A stretch of 45,174 bases of DNA from Terriglobia bacterium (GTDB taxonomy: Bacteria > Acidobacteriota > Terriglobia > UBA7540): positions 1 through 45,174 of the forward strand of contig JAIQGH010000006.1 in the NCBI GenBank assembly GCA_020072655.1, read 5' to 3'. The notes beneath the pieces are model-generated. The model did no database searches, was not told the origin of the DNA, and saw only the letters and a program-made list of their open reading frames with translations. Of this stretch, positions 7,633 to 17,132 are shown one piece after another. The first letter of the stretch is position 1. The number at the start of each line of letters is the position of its first letter. The position numbers and the translations under genes are program-made.

Positions 7633-10062
7633 ATGAACCAAACTCCTCCCTCTCGGCTCCAAGTGGATTCCCAGATCAGCCGGATCCTCCGCAAGTCGCT
7701 GCTGACGGTTGTCGCGGCAATTCTCGGGCTACTGGTTGCCGCCGTTGCCTGGGCCTATTGGCGCGCCCACGCCTGTCTGCCGCAGCTCGAAGGGACCATC
7801 CAATTGCCGGGGCTTTCCGCGCGCGTCGAGATTCTCCGTGATGCGCGCGGAGTGCCGCACCTTCGCGCGCAGTCCTTCGACGACTTGCTTTTCGCCCAAG
7901 GTTATGTGACCGCCCAGGATCGGCTGTGGCAGATGGACCTGAGCCGCCGGCTGGCGCAGGGAGAGCTGGCCGAAATCCTCGGCGAGCGGGCGCTGCGGCT
8001 GGATGTTGAGAATCGCACCCTCGGCCTGCGACAGATGTGCGAACGAGCTATCGCGGAATTCGACCCCGAAAGCCGGCAGATGCTTACCTCGTACGTCCGC
8101 GGGGTAAACGCTTTTATCTCAACTCACCGGAATCTTCTTCCCATCGAATTCCTAATCTTGCGCTACCAGCCCCGGCCTTGGCGGGAGGTTGATTCCTTTG
8201 CTGTGGCCGCGAATATGTGGAAGGTCCTCAGCACCTCCTGGCCGCAAGACCTGATCCGCGAGCGGATCCGCGCCAGAGTCGCCCCAGACCTCTATGCCAA
8301 TCTCTTCCCTGACCACTCTCCGCTCGACCATCCGGTGGCAGAGTTGGGAGCTGGCACTGGACAAACATCACAATTTCTGCGCGCGCCTCCAGGGCCCGCG
8401 AATCCCGACCCCAGGCTGAATGCGCTGCTAACCATCGCTTCTCCCCAGGCCCTGAGCACGGGGCAAGGCAGCAATGGCTGGGTTGTCGCCGGCAGGCATA
8501 CCGTGAGCGGGAAGCCGCTGCTGGCCAACGACCCTCATCTTCGTCACAGTGTTCCCAGCGTCTGGTACATGATCGGTTTGAAGGCGCCGGGCGTTGATGT
8601 CTTGGGCGCGACTTTTCCGGGACTTCCGGCGGTCATTCTTGGCCACAACGAGAGGATTGCCTGGGGTGCCACGAACACCGGCCCGGACGTGCAGGATCTT
8701 TACGTCGAGACCTTCAATCCCCATGAGCCAAGCCAATATCTCCACAACGGCCGCTGGAGCGAGGCGGAATCGCGCGAAGAGATCATCCGGGTTCGAGGCC
8801 GAGCGGACTACCGCCTGAAGGTTCGGGTCACGCGGCACGGACCCGTCATCTCGCGCGAGGGCAACCGTGACCTCGCTTTACGCTGGACAGCGCTCGAACC
8901 ACACGCGATGGCTTATCCTTTCTGGAAGATCGACCGCGCGCGCAACTGGGAAGAATTTGTCGCGGCGTTGCGGGATCTTGCCGGCCCGATGCAGAACTTT
9001 GTGTACGCGGACGCAGATGGCAACATTGGCTATTACGCAGCGGGCTGGGTGCCGGTCCGCCGCCGCGGCGACGGCTCGGTACCCGTGGACGGCTCGACCG
9101 ACGACGATGACTGGACGGGTTACATCCCTTTCGAGAAGCTGCCGCACTCCTTCAATCCATCGAGCGGTATGCTGGCTACTGCCAACGGTCGCATCGTGCC
9201 GGACGGGTACCCGTATTTCCTTACGCACGCATGGGACCCTCCCTACCGTACGGCGCGCATCTATCAACTGTTGGAGGCAGGCGGTAAGTTCGCGGTGGGC
9301 GACATGCTGAGGATTCAATTCGACATCCATGCCATCTACTTCGCCTGGTTGGCCAAACAATTGCTAAGTGCGGCGGAGCAATATCCGCCCCAAGGTTCTG
9401 ACGCTCAATTCGCATTGGCCGCGCTGCAAGGTTGGGACGGCGAAGCGCGGGCCGATTCCGCGGCGCCGCTGATATGCGAGGTCACTAACCGCGCTCTCTA
9501 CGAGCGGATTCTGAAGCCCAAGCTGGGTAATGATCTCTCCGACTATTCCTGGCCGTTGAGTTCGGTCTTCATTCAGAACGTCATCGAGAACCGGTGGAAC
9601 CGCTGGCTTCCGCCGGGCGACCGGGATTTCAACGTGACCTTGGTGAAGAGCCTCGAGGAGGGGGTGCGGCTGATTCCACAGATGGCCGGCAGCTCAGACT
9701 ACGCCACTTGGCGATGGGGTGACACCATCCGACTGACCTTTCGCCACCCCCTGGACTCTCTCCCGCTGCTCGGGCGCCTGCTCGATATTGGGCCTTTTCC
9801 GCAGTCGGGAACACACACGACGGTAAAAGATACGACGCCTTCCGGCGGGGTATCCATGCGCATGGTTGTTGACTTCGGCCATCTCGATTACTCGGTCCAG
9901 AACATCACCCTCGGCGAATCGGGCCAGGTTTTCAGCCCGTACTATCGCGACCAGTTCGAGGCGTGGTACGAGGGCAGCAGCTTTCCGATGGCCTTCAGCG
10001 ACGCGGCCGTCCAGCAGGCAACTCGCCACCGGCTGGTGCTTGAGCCCGCGGTCGCACACTGA
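7633..10062 (+). CDS. Penicillin acylase family (Ntn-hydrolase) protein
   Basis: 809 residues from the ATG at 7633. The frame opens earlier at a TTG (7510), but that lies upstream of the likely promoter. An N-terminal hydrophobic anchor (about 16-38) indicates export. The alpha-chain region (FAQGYVTAQDRLWQMDLSRR) is followed by the autocatalytic Gly-Ser junction GQGSNGWVV. Ser280 would be the new beta-chain N-terminus and nucleophile. NDPHLRHSVPSVWY and GHNERIAWGATN, both typical of the family, follow. Family members cleave amide bonds of beta-lactams, acyl-homoserine lactones or other N-acyl compounds; the substrate cannot be deduced here. It is followed after 18 bases by the M61 peptidase, so the two are probably co-transcribed. 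Confidence 0.92.
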   Translation: MNQTPPSRLQVDSQISRILRKSLLTVVAAILGLLVAAVAWAYWRAHACLPQLEGTIQLPGLSARVEILRDARGVPHLRAQSFDDLLFAQGYVTAQDRLWQMDLSRRLAQGELAEILGERALRLDVENRTLGLRQMCERAIAEFDPESRQMLTSYVRGVNAFISTHRNLLPIEFLILRYQPRPWREVDSFAVAANMWKVLSTSWPQDLIRERIRARVAPDLYANLFPDHSPLDHPVAELGAGTGQTSQFLRAPPGPANPDPRLNALLTIASPQALSTGQGSNGWVVAGRHTVSGKPLLANDPHLRHSVPSVWYMIGLKAPGVDVLGATFPGLPAVILGHNERIAWGATNTGPDVQDLYVETFNPHEPSQYLHNGRWSEAESREEIIRVRGRADYRLKVRVTRHGPVISREGNRDLALRWTALEPHAMAYPFWKIDRARNWEEFVAALRDLAGPMQNFVYADADGNIGYYAAGWVPVRRRGDGSVPVDGSTDDDDWTGYIPFEKLPHSFNPSSGMLATANGRIVPDGYPYFLTHAWDPPYRTARIYQLLEAGGKFAVGDMLRIQFDIHAIYFAWLAKQLLSAAEQYPPQGSDAQFALAALQGWDGEARADSAAPLICEVTNRALYERILKPKLGNDLSDYSWPLSSVFIQNVIENRWNRWLPPGDRDFNVTLVKSLEEGVRLIPQMAGSSDYATWRWGDTIRLTFRHPLDSLPLLGRLLDIGPFPQSGTHTTVKDTTPSGGVSMRMVVDFGHLDYSVQNITLGESGQVFSPYYRDQFEAWYEGSSFPMAFSDAAVQQATRHRLVLEPAVAH

Positions 10063-10080
10063 TCCGCAGATTTGGAGACA

Positions 10081-11982
10081 ATGGAAAGATCGGCTGAAAC
10101 CACTCCGTGCAATTCCAGACCGCGCGCTCTGAGACTCTTGCGGCTTGCCTTTGTGTCGCTGGCTGTAGTCGCCGCTGCCGCCGCGGGGCAGAACGCCACT
10201 GCGGCGCCGCTCGCGATTCAGTACAGGCTCCGCCTGCTGCGGCCTACTACGCACCTGCTGGAAGTCGAGATCGCGGTCTCCGGCGTCACCGACTCGGGGT
10301 TGGACTTCATCCTTCCGGCATGGGCACCCGGCCGCTACGCGATCTACGACTTCGCCAAGAACGTTCAGGAATTCGAGGCGGTAGACAATCAGGAACACCC
10401 GCTGGCGTGGTCGAAGCTCGACAAGCAGACTTGGCACGTCGAGACCTCCCTCCCGCCGGGCGGCGAAGTGAAAGTTCGCTATCGCGTCTTCGCCAATGAC
10501 CTCACCGGGTCGTTCTCGCAGTTCGACACTTCTCATGCCAACTTGGACGGGCCGTCGCTGTTCATGTACATCGCCGGCCACAAGCCCGACCCGCTCACAC
10601 TGACGGTCACGACGCCGGCGGAATGGAAAGTCGTCAGCGGTTTTTCCCTCTCTACGGCGCAACACACTTTCCAGGTTCCCAATTACGACCGCCTCGTGGA
10701 CACGCCGATGGAGATTTCGCCTGAGTGCAAGGTCGAGCAGTTCACTGAGAGCGGCAAGGTCGTCCGTGTCGCGGTGCACAGCTATGCCGACAACGACGGC
10801 GACTCTGCGCAGCTCGTGGACGGGCTGAAGAAGATCGTCCGCGCCGAGCTGGCGATGATGCCCGATCCCGACTTCGAGCATTACACGTTCATTTTTCATT
10901 TTGCGCCGGGAATCCCGCTCGGCGACGGGATGGAGCATTTCAACTCCACGGAAATCATCGCCCGTGGCCCACTCTCGGGCAGCGGACTCGACGAAGGTCT
11001 GGAGACCGCCGCGCACGAATTCTTCCACCTCTGGAACGTGAAGCGGCTGCGCCCGGCGGGGGTGGGACCGTTCGATTACACCCGCGAGCAATACACCCGC
11101 TCGCTCTGGTTCGCGGAGGGTGTGACCACCTACTATGGTTATCTGCTCCTTTACCGCGCGGGGATCTGGACCCGTAAGAAATTCCTCGAGCGCCTGGCGG
11201 GCGAAATCCGCAACCTGGAGAACGAGCCCGGCCGGGCGCTGATGTCGGCGGAGAGTTCCAGCTTTCACGCCTGGTTCTATGACCGTTCGCCGCAGATGCA
11301 GGAAACCAATTTCGCCAACGCGACGATTTCCTACTACAACAAGGGGGCCGTCCTCGCCCTGCTCCTCGACCTCGAGATCCGGGCGCGCACCGAGGGCCGC
11401 AAATCGCTCGACGACGTCATGACGACGATGTATCGCCAGTTCTATGACACGCCCGCCGAGAGCTACTACGCGCCGGGCCGCGGCTACCGAGAGGAAGACA
11501 TCCTGGCAACTGTCAACGAAGTGACCGAAAGCGATTTCGGCGATTTCTTTGCGCAGTATGTGAGTGGGAGGAAGCCTCTGCCTTACAGCTCCACTTTGGC
11601 ACAGGCCGGATTCGTGCTGCGTGTAGAAACCGCGCCGAATTCCCCGCCCAGCTTAGGCGTGCTCACCGAACGCGTACCCCATGGCCTAAAGATCACCGCC
11701 GTCCGACCTGGCCAGGCGGCCGACAAAGGAGGGTTGAGCCGGGACGACATCCTCGTCGCCGTGGACAATCTCTCTCTCGCCACCGCCGAACTTGAAGACC
11801 GCCTGAAGATCTACCCGCCCGGCGCGGAAGTCCCTTTCACTGTGGAGCGTCACGGAAAGGAAGAGAGAATCTCCGTGGTGCTCGGTCCGCCTTCCGCCAA
11901 CGAGTATTCGCTCGAACCTCTCCCGCACCCTGACGCCCGGCAGTTGAAAATCCGCAAGGGCTGGCTGGCCGACGAAAAGTAG
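10081..11982 (+). CDS. M61 family (glycyl aminopeptidase-like) metallopeptidase with PDZ domain
   Basis: 633 residues from the ATG at 10081; an in-frame TTG at 10072 is an alternative. A hydrophobic stretch (about 18-42) is a signal peptide or anchor. An N-terminal beta-domain is followed by the zinc motif HEFFHLWNVKRLRP (H312, E313, H316) and WFAEGVTTYY, which supplies the third ligand Glu. A PDZ domain occupies about 500-610 (GLKITAVRPGQAADKGGLSR). M61 proteins are broad aminopeptidases acting in the periplasm or outside the cell. The gene is downstream of the penicillin acylase gene in the same orientation, suggesting a joint role in peptide or amide breakdown. Confidence 0.92.
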   Translation: MERSAETTPCNSRPRALRLLRLAFVSLAVVAAAAAGQNATAAPLAIQYRLRLLRPTTHLLEVEIAVSGVTDSGLDFILPAWAPGRYAIYDFAKNVQEFEAVDNQEHPLAWSKLDKQTWHVETSLPPGGEVKVRYRVFANDLTGSFSQFDTSHANLDGPSLFMYIAGHKPDPLTLTVTTPAEWKVVSGFSLSTAQHTFQVPNYDRLVDTPMEISPECKVEQFTESGKVVRVAVHSYADNDGDSAQLVDGLKKIVRAELAMMPDPDFEHYTFIFHFAPGIPLGDGMEHFNSTEIIARGPLSGSGLDEGLETAAHEFFHLWNVKRLRPAGVGPFDYTREQYTRSLWFAEGVTTYYGYLLLYRAGIWTRKKFLERLAGEIRNLENEPGRALMSAESSSFHAWFYDRSPQMQETNFANATISYYNKGAVLALLLDLEIRARTEGRKSLDDVMTTMYRQFYDTPAESYYAPGRGYREEDILATVNEVTESDFGDFFAQYVSGRKPLPYSSTLAQAGFVLRVETAPNSPPSLGVLTERVPHGLKITAVRPGQAADKGGLSRDDILVAVDNLSLATAELEDRLKIYPPGAEVPFTVERHGKEERISVVLGPPSANEYSLEPLPHPDARQLKIRKGWLADEK

Positions 11983-11983
11983 C

Positions 11984-12045
11984 GGCGATTTTATATCGCC
12001 ATGACCGCCGCGCATTCAGTCTCGTCGTGGCGACGTGAAGTCGCC
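11984..12045. repeat. Two short hairpins (GGCGAT/ATCGCC and GGCGAC/GTCGCC)
   Basis: Right after the M61 stop there is a 6-bp stem with a 5-base loop (11984-12000). A second 6-bp stem with a 5-base loop (12029-12045) is followed by CCTAC. Neither has a following T-run, so they are not classic terminators. The second has the look of a dispersed palindromic repeat ending in CTAC. Confidence 0.45.
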
Positions 12046-12126
12046 CCTACACGTTTCCTAACAAACCGCGCGCCGGCTCCTTTCCGGCAGCGGCTTGCGC
12101 CGTGCTAGAGTGATAGAATTGCACGG

Positions 12127-13980
12127 ATGCGCGAACCCTTCCTGGCAAGGCTGGAGAAGCGAGTCATCGTCTGTGACGGGGCGATGGGCACGATGCTCTA
12201 CTCCAAGGGCATCTCCTTCGCCCGTTGCTTCGATGAGTTGAACCTTTCCACTCCCCAGCTTGTCAAGGAAATCCATGTCGGATATGTAAAGGCCGGGGCG
12301 GAGGTCATCGAGACCAACACCTTCGGTGCGACCCGGTTCCGCCTTGAGAAGTTCAACTTGGCCGACCAGGTTCGGGAGATCAACCTGGCCGGCGCGCGCC
12401 TGGCGCGCGAAGTGGCGGGTGAGGATCTCTACGTCGCCGGCTCCGTCGGCCCCCTCGGCATTCGGCTCGAGCCGCTGGGCGCTACGTCGTTGGAGGAGGC
12501 CCGAGCAGCCTTTCGGGAACAGATCCAGGCGCTCGTCGAAGGCGGCGTAGATCTCATCATCATTGAGACCATGGCAGACCTGAATGAAGCTCACCAGGCG
12601 CTGCTCGCGGCGCGAGACACAAGCGCTCTCCCAGTCGTCGTGCAGATGACGATCCAAGATGACGGCGCGACGCCCACCGGGACGCTCCCCGAGGAATTCA
12701 CCCGGCAACTCGATGCCTGGGGTGCCGATCTCATCGGCGTGAACTGCAGTGTCGGCCCGGCCACCGTACTCGAAGCTATCGAGCGCATGGCGGGCGTCAC
12801 CCAGAAGAAGCTCTCCGCCCAACCCAACGCCGGCCTGCCGCGCACGATCGAGGGCCGCAACATCTACCTCTGCTCGCCGGAGTACATGGCCACCTACGCG
12901 CGGCGGTTCATCCAGGCCGGAGCACGCCTGGTCGGCGGCTGCTGCGGCACGACGCCGGACCACATCCGCGCCATCAAGGCTGCCGTGCGCTCGCTCGCGC
13001 CGCAGCCCACGCGGACGATGGTGGAAATAGCCGCTCGCCAAGTCCAGGCGCTCGAGCCACCCCCCGTCGAGCAGCGCTCCCGGCTGGGCGAGAAGCTGGC
13101 GCGCGGCGAATTTCCGGTGCTCGTGGAGATTGTCCCGCCCAAGGGTTCCGATCCCACGAAGGAGATCGAAGGCGCGCAGTACCTGCTCGCCCAGGGCGTG
13201 GATGCTGTCGACATCCCCGATGGCACGGGCGCCACGGCCCGGATGAGTGCTCTCACGCTGGCCGCGATTCTCCAGCACCGCGTGGGGATTGAGGTCCTGC
13301 TCCACTACAGCTCGCGCGACAGAAACGTGCTGACGATTCAGTCCGACTTCCTGGGCGCGTACGCGCTGGGGCTGCACAACATCCTGGCCCTCACGCGGGA
13401 CACGGCCCAATATTCCACGGTCCTCGAATCCGGCGTCTTTGAGGTGGATGCCATCGGGCTGGTGAATATCCTGAACAACCTCAACCGGGGCCTGGATGTG
13501 GGGGCCAACCCCTTGGGCACACAGACCGGGTTTCTCATCGGCGTCGGACTCAACCCTTACGCGATGGATGTTGATGAAGAGTTGCGGCGTTTTGAATACA
13601 AGATTGCGGCCGGCGCCAACGTTGCCGTCACGCAGCCCATCTTCGACGCGGAGCGGCTGAGGCAGTTCTTGGAACGCCTCGCCACCGCCGGGTTAGCCCG
13701 GCTTCCTGTGATCGCCAGTCTCTGGCCGCTGACGAGCTATCGCAATGCGGAATTCATGAACAATGAGGTTCCGGGCGTCTCCGTGCCGCCTGCGGTGATG
13801 GAGAGAATGCGCCAGGCCGATACCGGCGAGCGGGCCCGCGCCGAGGGTCTCAAGATCGCCCAGGAGACCTTGCTCGGCCTGCGCGACCTCGTTCAGGGTG
13901 TCCAGATTGCTGCGCCGTTCGGCCGCTACGCCTTGGCCGTGGAGGTGGCGCAGGTTCTGAACCCAAAGGCTAAAGAGTAA
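12127..13980 (+). CDS. yitJ: Bifunctional homocysteine S-methyltransferase / methylenetetrahydrofolate reductase
   Basis: 617 residues. Residues 1-300 are a homocysteine methyltransferase barrel: CDGAMGTMLY, ETNTFGATR and the zinc cysteines in GVNCSVGP and GGCCGTTPDHIRAI. From about 318 (GEFPVLVEIVPPKGSDP) a MetF-type reductase barrel follows, with HYSSRDRN and NILALTRD and TQPIFDAE. The same fusion is known from Bacillus YitJ. It would make methyl-THF and pass the methyl group into methionine synthesis without or beside MetE/MetH. The last codons (PKAKE) lie inside the left arm of a heptamer repeat (13965-13997), so the C-terminal tail is repeat-derived. Confidence 0.93.
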   Translation: MREPFLARLEKRVIVCDGAMGTMLYSKGISFARCFDELNLSTPQLVKEIHVGYVKAGAEVIETNTFGATRFRLEKFNLADQVREINLAGARLAREVAGEDLYVAGSVGPLGIRLEPLGATSLEEARAAFREQIQALVEGGVDLIIIETMADLNEAHQALLAARDTSALPVVVQMTIQDDGATPTGTLPEEFTRQLDAWGADLIGVNCSVGPATVLEAIERMAGVTQKKLSAQPNAGLPRTIEGRNIYLCSPEYMATYARRFIQAGARLVGGCCGTTPDHIRAIKAAVRSLAPQPTRTMVEIAARQVQALEPPPVEQRSRLGEKLARGEFPVLVEIVPPKGSDPTKEIEGAQYLLAQGVDAVDIPDGTGATARMSALTLAAILQHRVGIEVLLHYSSRDRNVLTIQSDFLGAYALGLHNILALTRDTAQYSTVLESGVFEVDAIGLVNILNNLNRGLDVGANPLGTQTGFLIGVGLNPYAMDVDEELRRFEYKIAAGANVAVTQPIFDAERLRQFLERLATAGLARLPVIASLWPLTSYRNAEFMNNEVPGVSVPPAVMERMRQADTGERARAEGLKIAQETLLGLRDLVQGVQIAAPFGRYALAVEVAQVLNPKAKE

Positions 13981-14043
13981 AGGACCAAGGTCAAAGGAAT
14001 TCAGTCGGCCCTTTACTCTTAAGCCTTTACCCTTTAACCTTTG
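13965..14043. repeat. Heptamer repeat pair (AAAGGNT units) forming two facing arms
   Basis: The left arm 13965-13997 reads as units AAAGGCT, AAAGAGT, AAAGGAC, CAAGGTC. The right arm about 14010-14043 reads on the minus strand as AAAGGTT, AAAGGGT, AAAGGCT, TAAGAGT, AAAGG. The arms can pair (15 of 16 bases around CTAAAGAGTAAAGG). The MTHFR stop codon is inside the left arm, and xseB starts 8 bases after the right arm. Confidence 0.75.
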
Positions 14044-14050
14044 TCTGAGC

Positions 14051-14311
14051 ATGACCCAACCACCCAAATCCGGGAAGGTCGAGAGCTTCGAGAAGAATCT
14101 GGAACGGCTTGATGCCATTGTCCGGCAACTGGAAGACGCCGAGCTTCCGCTCGAAAAGGCTCTGCAACTCTATGAGGAGGGGATGAAGCTCTCGGAGGTC
14201 TGTCACCAGCAGCTCGAGGAAGCCGAGGGCCGCGTCGAGATCCTGATGAAGAAAGCCGGCGGCAAGGTCGCGGCGGAACCGTTCGCGCCGGAGGAGTCGG
14301 AATCGGCTTGA
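14051..14311 (+). CDS. xseB: Exodeoxyribonuclease VII small subunit
   Basis: 86 residues, the normal size. SFEKNLERLDAIVRQLEDAE, then LPLEKALQLYEEGMKL and CHQQLEEAEGRVEIL are the XseB helical hairpin. XseB binds XseA to form exonuclease VII, which degrades single-stranded DNA from both ends. XseA is not in this window. The gene overlaps or abuts ispA, a very common gene order (xseB-ispA-dxs), which indicates one operon. Confidence 0.95.
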   Translation: MTQPPKSGKVESFEKNLERLDAIVRQLEDAELPLEKALQLYEEGMKLSEVCHQQLEEAEGRVEILMKKAGGKVAAEPFAPEESESA

Positions 14312-14325
14312 GCCCGACGTCGTCA

Positions 14326-15210
14326 ATGACCCTTCAGCAGTACCTCGAAGCGCAACGGCTCCGGGTGGATGAGGAGCTGGAAAGAATCCTTCCGGGCTCG
14401 GACGAGTACCCGCCCTCCATCCATCAGGCGATGCGGCATTCCGTCTTCGCGGGCGGGAAAAGACTGCGGCCGATCCTCTGCCTGGAAGGCGGACGGCTAT
14501 TCGATGGCGACGAGAAACGCTTGCTACGTCTGGGCTGCGCCCTGGAGCTGATTCATACCTATTCGCTGATTCACGACGACCTGCCGGCGCTCGATAATGA
14601 TGATTTGCGCCGTGGCAAGCCCACGTGCCACAAGGCCTTCGGCGAAGCGACCGCGATCCTGGCCGGCGACGCGCTCCTTACCCTGGCGTTCGAAATCATG
14701 GCAGAGTCAAGCGCGGGGAGCGAGGAGCGAAGATTGCTGGTGATCCGCGAGTTGGCGCGGGCCATCGGGACCCGCAAAGGAATGCTGGGCGGGCAAGTTG
14801 TGGATTTGGAAACAGCGGGCCAAATGACCGGCAGCGCCACTGTCGATTACATTCATTCCGCTAAGACAGGGGCGCTCATCCGAGCCGCCGTGCGCTGCGG
14901 TGCGCTCGACGCCGGCGCGGGGCCGCAAGATCTCGCCCGCCTCAGCACTTACGGCGAGAAGATCGGGCTGGCATTTCAAATCGCCGACGACTTGCTGGAC
15001 GTGACCAGCACCCGCGAAGCACTGGGCAAATCCGTGGGCAAGGACGACCAGCAGCACAAGGCCACTTATCCTGCCATCCACGGCATCGACGAGTCGCGGC
15101 AAATTGCCGGCCAGCTCGTCCGAGACGCCTGCGCCGTCCTGGAGCCCTACGGCCCGCGGGCTCAGCGGCTCCAGCAGATGGCCCAGTATCTGGTCGAGAG
15201 GACGCATTGA
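14326..15210 (+). CDS. ispA: Polyprenyl (farnesyl/geranylgeranyl) diphosphate synthase
   Basis: 294 residues from the ATG at 14326. An in-frame TTG at 14308 overlaps the xseB stop and has a GGAGGAG upstream, so it is a real alternative start. Conserved blocks: GGKRLRP, LIHDDLPALDNDD (first Asp-rich motif), KTGALI and FQIADDLLD (second Asp-rich motif). It condenses IPP with allylic diphosphates to FPP or GGPP for quinones and undecaprenyl phosphate. The stop (TGA 15208-15210) shares a base with the dxs start, so translation is coupled. Confidence 0.95.
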   Translation: MTLQQYLEAQRLRVDEELERILPGSDEYPPSIHQAMRHSVFAGGKRLRPILCLEGGRLFDGDEKRLLRLGCALELIHTYSLIHDDLPALDNDDLRRGKPTCHKAFGEATAILAGDALLTLAFEIMAESSAGSEERRLLVIRELARAIGTRKGMLGGQVVDLETAGQMTGSATVDYIHSAKTGALIRAAVRCGALDAGAGPQDLARLSTYGEKIGLAFQIADDLLDVTSTREALGKSVGKDDQQHKATYPAIHGIDESRQIAGQLVRDACAVLEPYGPRAQRLQQMAQYLVERTH

Positions 15211-17132
15211 TGGAATATCAGTATTTGCCCCGCATCAATTCTCCGGCGGACTTGAAGAAGGTCCCGCGCGAGGAGCTGCCCAAGGTCGCCGAAGAGCTGC
15301 GCGATTATCTGGTGACGGTCGTCTCCAAGGTCGGCGGGCACCTCGCGTCGAGCTTGGGGGCCACGGAGCTGACGATCGCGCTCCATTACACGTTTGACGC
15401 GCCGCGGGACAAGATCGTCTGGGATATCGGCCATCAAGCCTACGTCCACAAGCTCCTGACCGGGCGGCGCGACTGCTTTCCCACCATCCGCCAGTACGGA
15501 GGCCTTTCCGGCTTTCCCGTGCGGGACGAGAGCCCCTACGACACCTTTAATGTGGCGCACGCCGGCACGGCGATCTCGGGCGCGCTCGGCATGGCCGTCG
15601 CCCGCGACCTGCGGGGCGAGGACTTTCACGTCGTCGCGGTCGTCGGCGACGCGGGCTTGACGGTGGGCATGGAGCTTGAGGGCATCAACAACCTCGGCAC
15701 GCTCCAGAAGAAGGTGCTGGTCATTGTGAACGACAACATGATGTCGATTTCACCGAACGTGGGGGCGCTCGCCGGCTACCTCAACCGCATTGTGCATGGC
15801 CAGGCCTATCACCGGTTGAAAGAAGAAGTCGAAAAGCTGATGCTGGCGGTGCCGCGCTATGGAGCCCGGCTGCTCCGGCTCTCGCGGGACATCGTCGAAT
15901 CGGCCAAGACCATCCTGATCCCCGGTCTGGTGTTCGAAGAGCTGGGATTCGATTATGTCGGCCCCATCAACGGCCACAGCATCGACGAACTCCTCGACGT
16001 GCTGGCGCGCGTCAAGGACAATCCCAAGCCGACCGTCGTTCACGTCGTTACCCAAAAAGGCAAAGGCTATCCGCACGCCGAAGAGTTGCCGGTGAAGTAC
16101 CACGGCGTGACGCAGTTCGATATCCCCACCGGCGCATTCCACAAGGTGCCCGGCAAAGCTCCGAGCTACACGTCCGTCTTCGGCAAGACGATGTGCGAGC
16201 TGGCGGAAAAGGACAAGCGGATCATCGCCATCACGGCCGCGATGAGCGAGGGCACGGGTCTGGACGAGTTCGCCCGCCGTTTCCCCAATCGGTTCTTCGA
16301 TGTCGGCATCGCCGAGCAGCACGCGGTGACGTTCGCCGTGGGGCTGGCCTGCGAAGGCTTCCGCCCGGTGGTGGCGATCTACTCGACTTTCATGCAGCGC
16401 GCCTACGATCAGGTGATTCACGACGCCTGCCTGATGCGCGCGCCGGTCGCCTTCGCGCTGGACCGGGGCGGAATCGTGGGCGCGGACGGCCCCACCCATC
16501 ACGGGCTCTATGACCTTGCCTATCTGACGGCGCTGCCCGGCATCGTGGTGATGGCGCCCAAAGACGAAAACGAATTGCGCCACATGCTTTACACAGCGCT
16601 CAGCCTTGAAGGCCCCGCCGCCTTCCGCTACCCGCGTGGGAACGGCATGGGCGTGCCCCTGGATCCCGACTTGAAGCGCCTGGAAATCGGCAAGAGCGAG
16701 ATCCTGCGGGAAGGGGGCGACATCGCCATCCTGGCGCTCGGCAGCATGGTCTACCCCTCACTCGAAGCTGCGGCTAAACTCGATGCCTTGGGCATTCATG
16801 CCACGGTCATCAACGCCCGTTTCGCCAAGCCGTTGGATGAGGAACTGACCTGCTGCCTGGCGGCCGAGAAGCAATTCCTGGTGACGGCGGAAGAGGGAAC
16901 CGAGGCCGGAGGCTTCGGCGCGAACGTCGCCGCCCTGCTCCAGGACCGGAAGATCCCCGCCGGCATCCTGCGCATTGCCGTTCCCGACCGCATCATCCCT
17001 CATGGCGCGCACAACTTACTGCATGCCAAATATGGCCTCGACGCCGATGGCATCGTGGAGAAAATCAAGAAGTACGCCTATGAACGCCCCTTGCGCACGG
17101 AGCTGAAATTTCGCTCGCTCCTCAGGCCGTGA
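15210..17132 (+). CDS. dxs: 1-deoxy-D-xylulose-5-phosphate synthase with atypical ThDP motif
   Basis: 640 residues, normal length. It makes DXP from pyruvate and glyceraldehyde 3-phosphate, the first step of the MEP pathway. The N-domain has VWDIGHQAYVHKLLTGRRD and GGLSGFP. The ThDP segment reads VVGDAGLTVGMELEGINNLG where typical Dxs has GDGA and EALN. The active-site His region is NVAHAGTAISGALG rather than GHSSTSIS. The pyrimidine domain is standard: DVGIAEQHAVTFAVG (with the catalytic Glu), YSTFMQRAYDQVIHD and DGPTHHGLYD. Its place right after ispA supports a true Dxs. The variation suggests a divergent clade rather than loss of function. Confidence 0.92.
   Translation: MEYQYLPRINSPADLKKVPREELPKVAEELRDYLVTVVSKVGGHLASSLGATELTIALHYTFDAPRDKIVWDIGHQAYVHKLLTGRRDCFPTIRQYGGLSGFPVRDESPYDTFNVAHAGTAISGALGMAVARDLRGEDFHVVAVVGDAGLTVGMELEGINNLGTLQKKVLVIVNDNMMSISPNVGALAGYLNRIVHGQAYHRLKEEVEKLMLAVPRYGARLLRLSRDIVESAKTILIPGLVFEELGFDYVGPINGHSIDELLDVLARVKDNPKPTVVHVVTQKGKGYPHAEELPVKYHGVTQFDIPTGAFHKVPGKAPSYTSVFGKTMCELAEKDKRIIAITAAMSEGTGLDEFARRFPNRFFDVGIAEQHAVTFAVGLACEGFRPVVAIYSTFMQRAYDQVIHDACLMRAPVAFALDRGGIVGADGPTHHGLYDLAYLTALPGIVVMAPKDENELRHMLYTALSLEGPAAFRYPRGNGMGVPLDPDLKRLEIGKSEILREGGDIAILALGSMVYPSLEAAAKLDALGIHATVINARFAKPLDEELTCCLAAEKQFLVTAEEGTEAGGFGANVAALLQDRKIPAGILRIAVPDRIIPHGAHNLLHAKYGLDADGIVEKIKKYAYERPLRTELKFRSLLRP

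Noticed and set aside
9694-11268. Minus-strand open frame of 524 codons
   Set aside because: It lies opposite the penicillin acylase and M61 genes, both well supported, and has no family signature.
12058-13410. Minus-strand open frame of 450 codons
   Set aside because: It is antisense to the homocysteine methyltransferase/MTHFR fusion, and the translation is Arg/Gly/Asp-rich without motifs.
13965-14043. Facing arms after the MTHFR gene considered as a rho-independent terminator
   Set aside because: The stem is AT-rich with no T-run right after it, and the next gene starts 8 bases later. The heptamer repeat explanation fits better.
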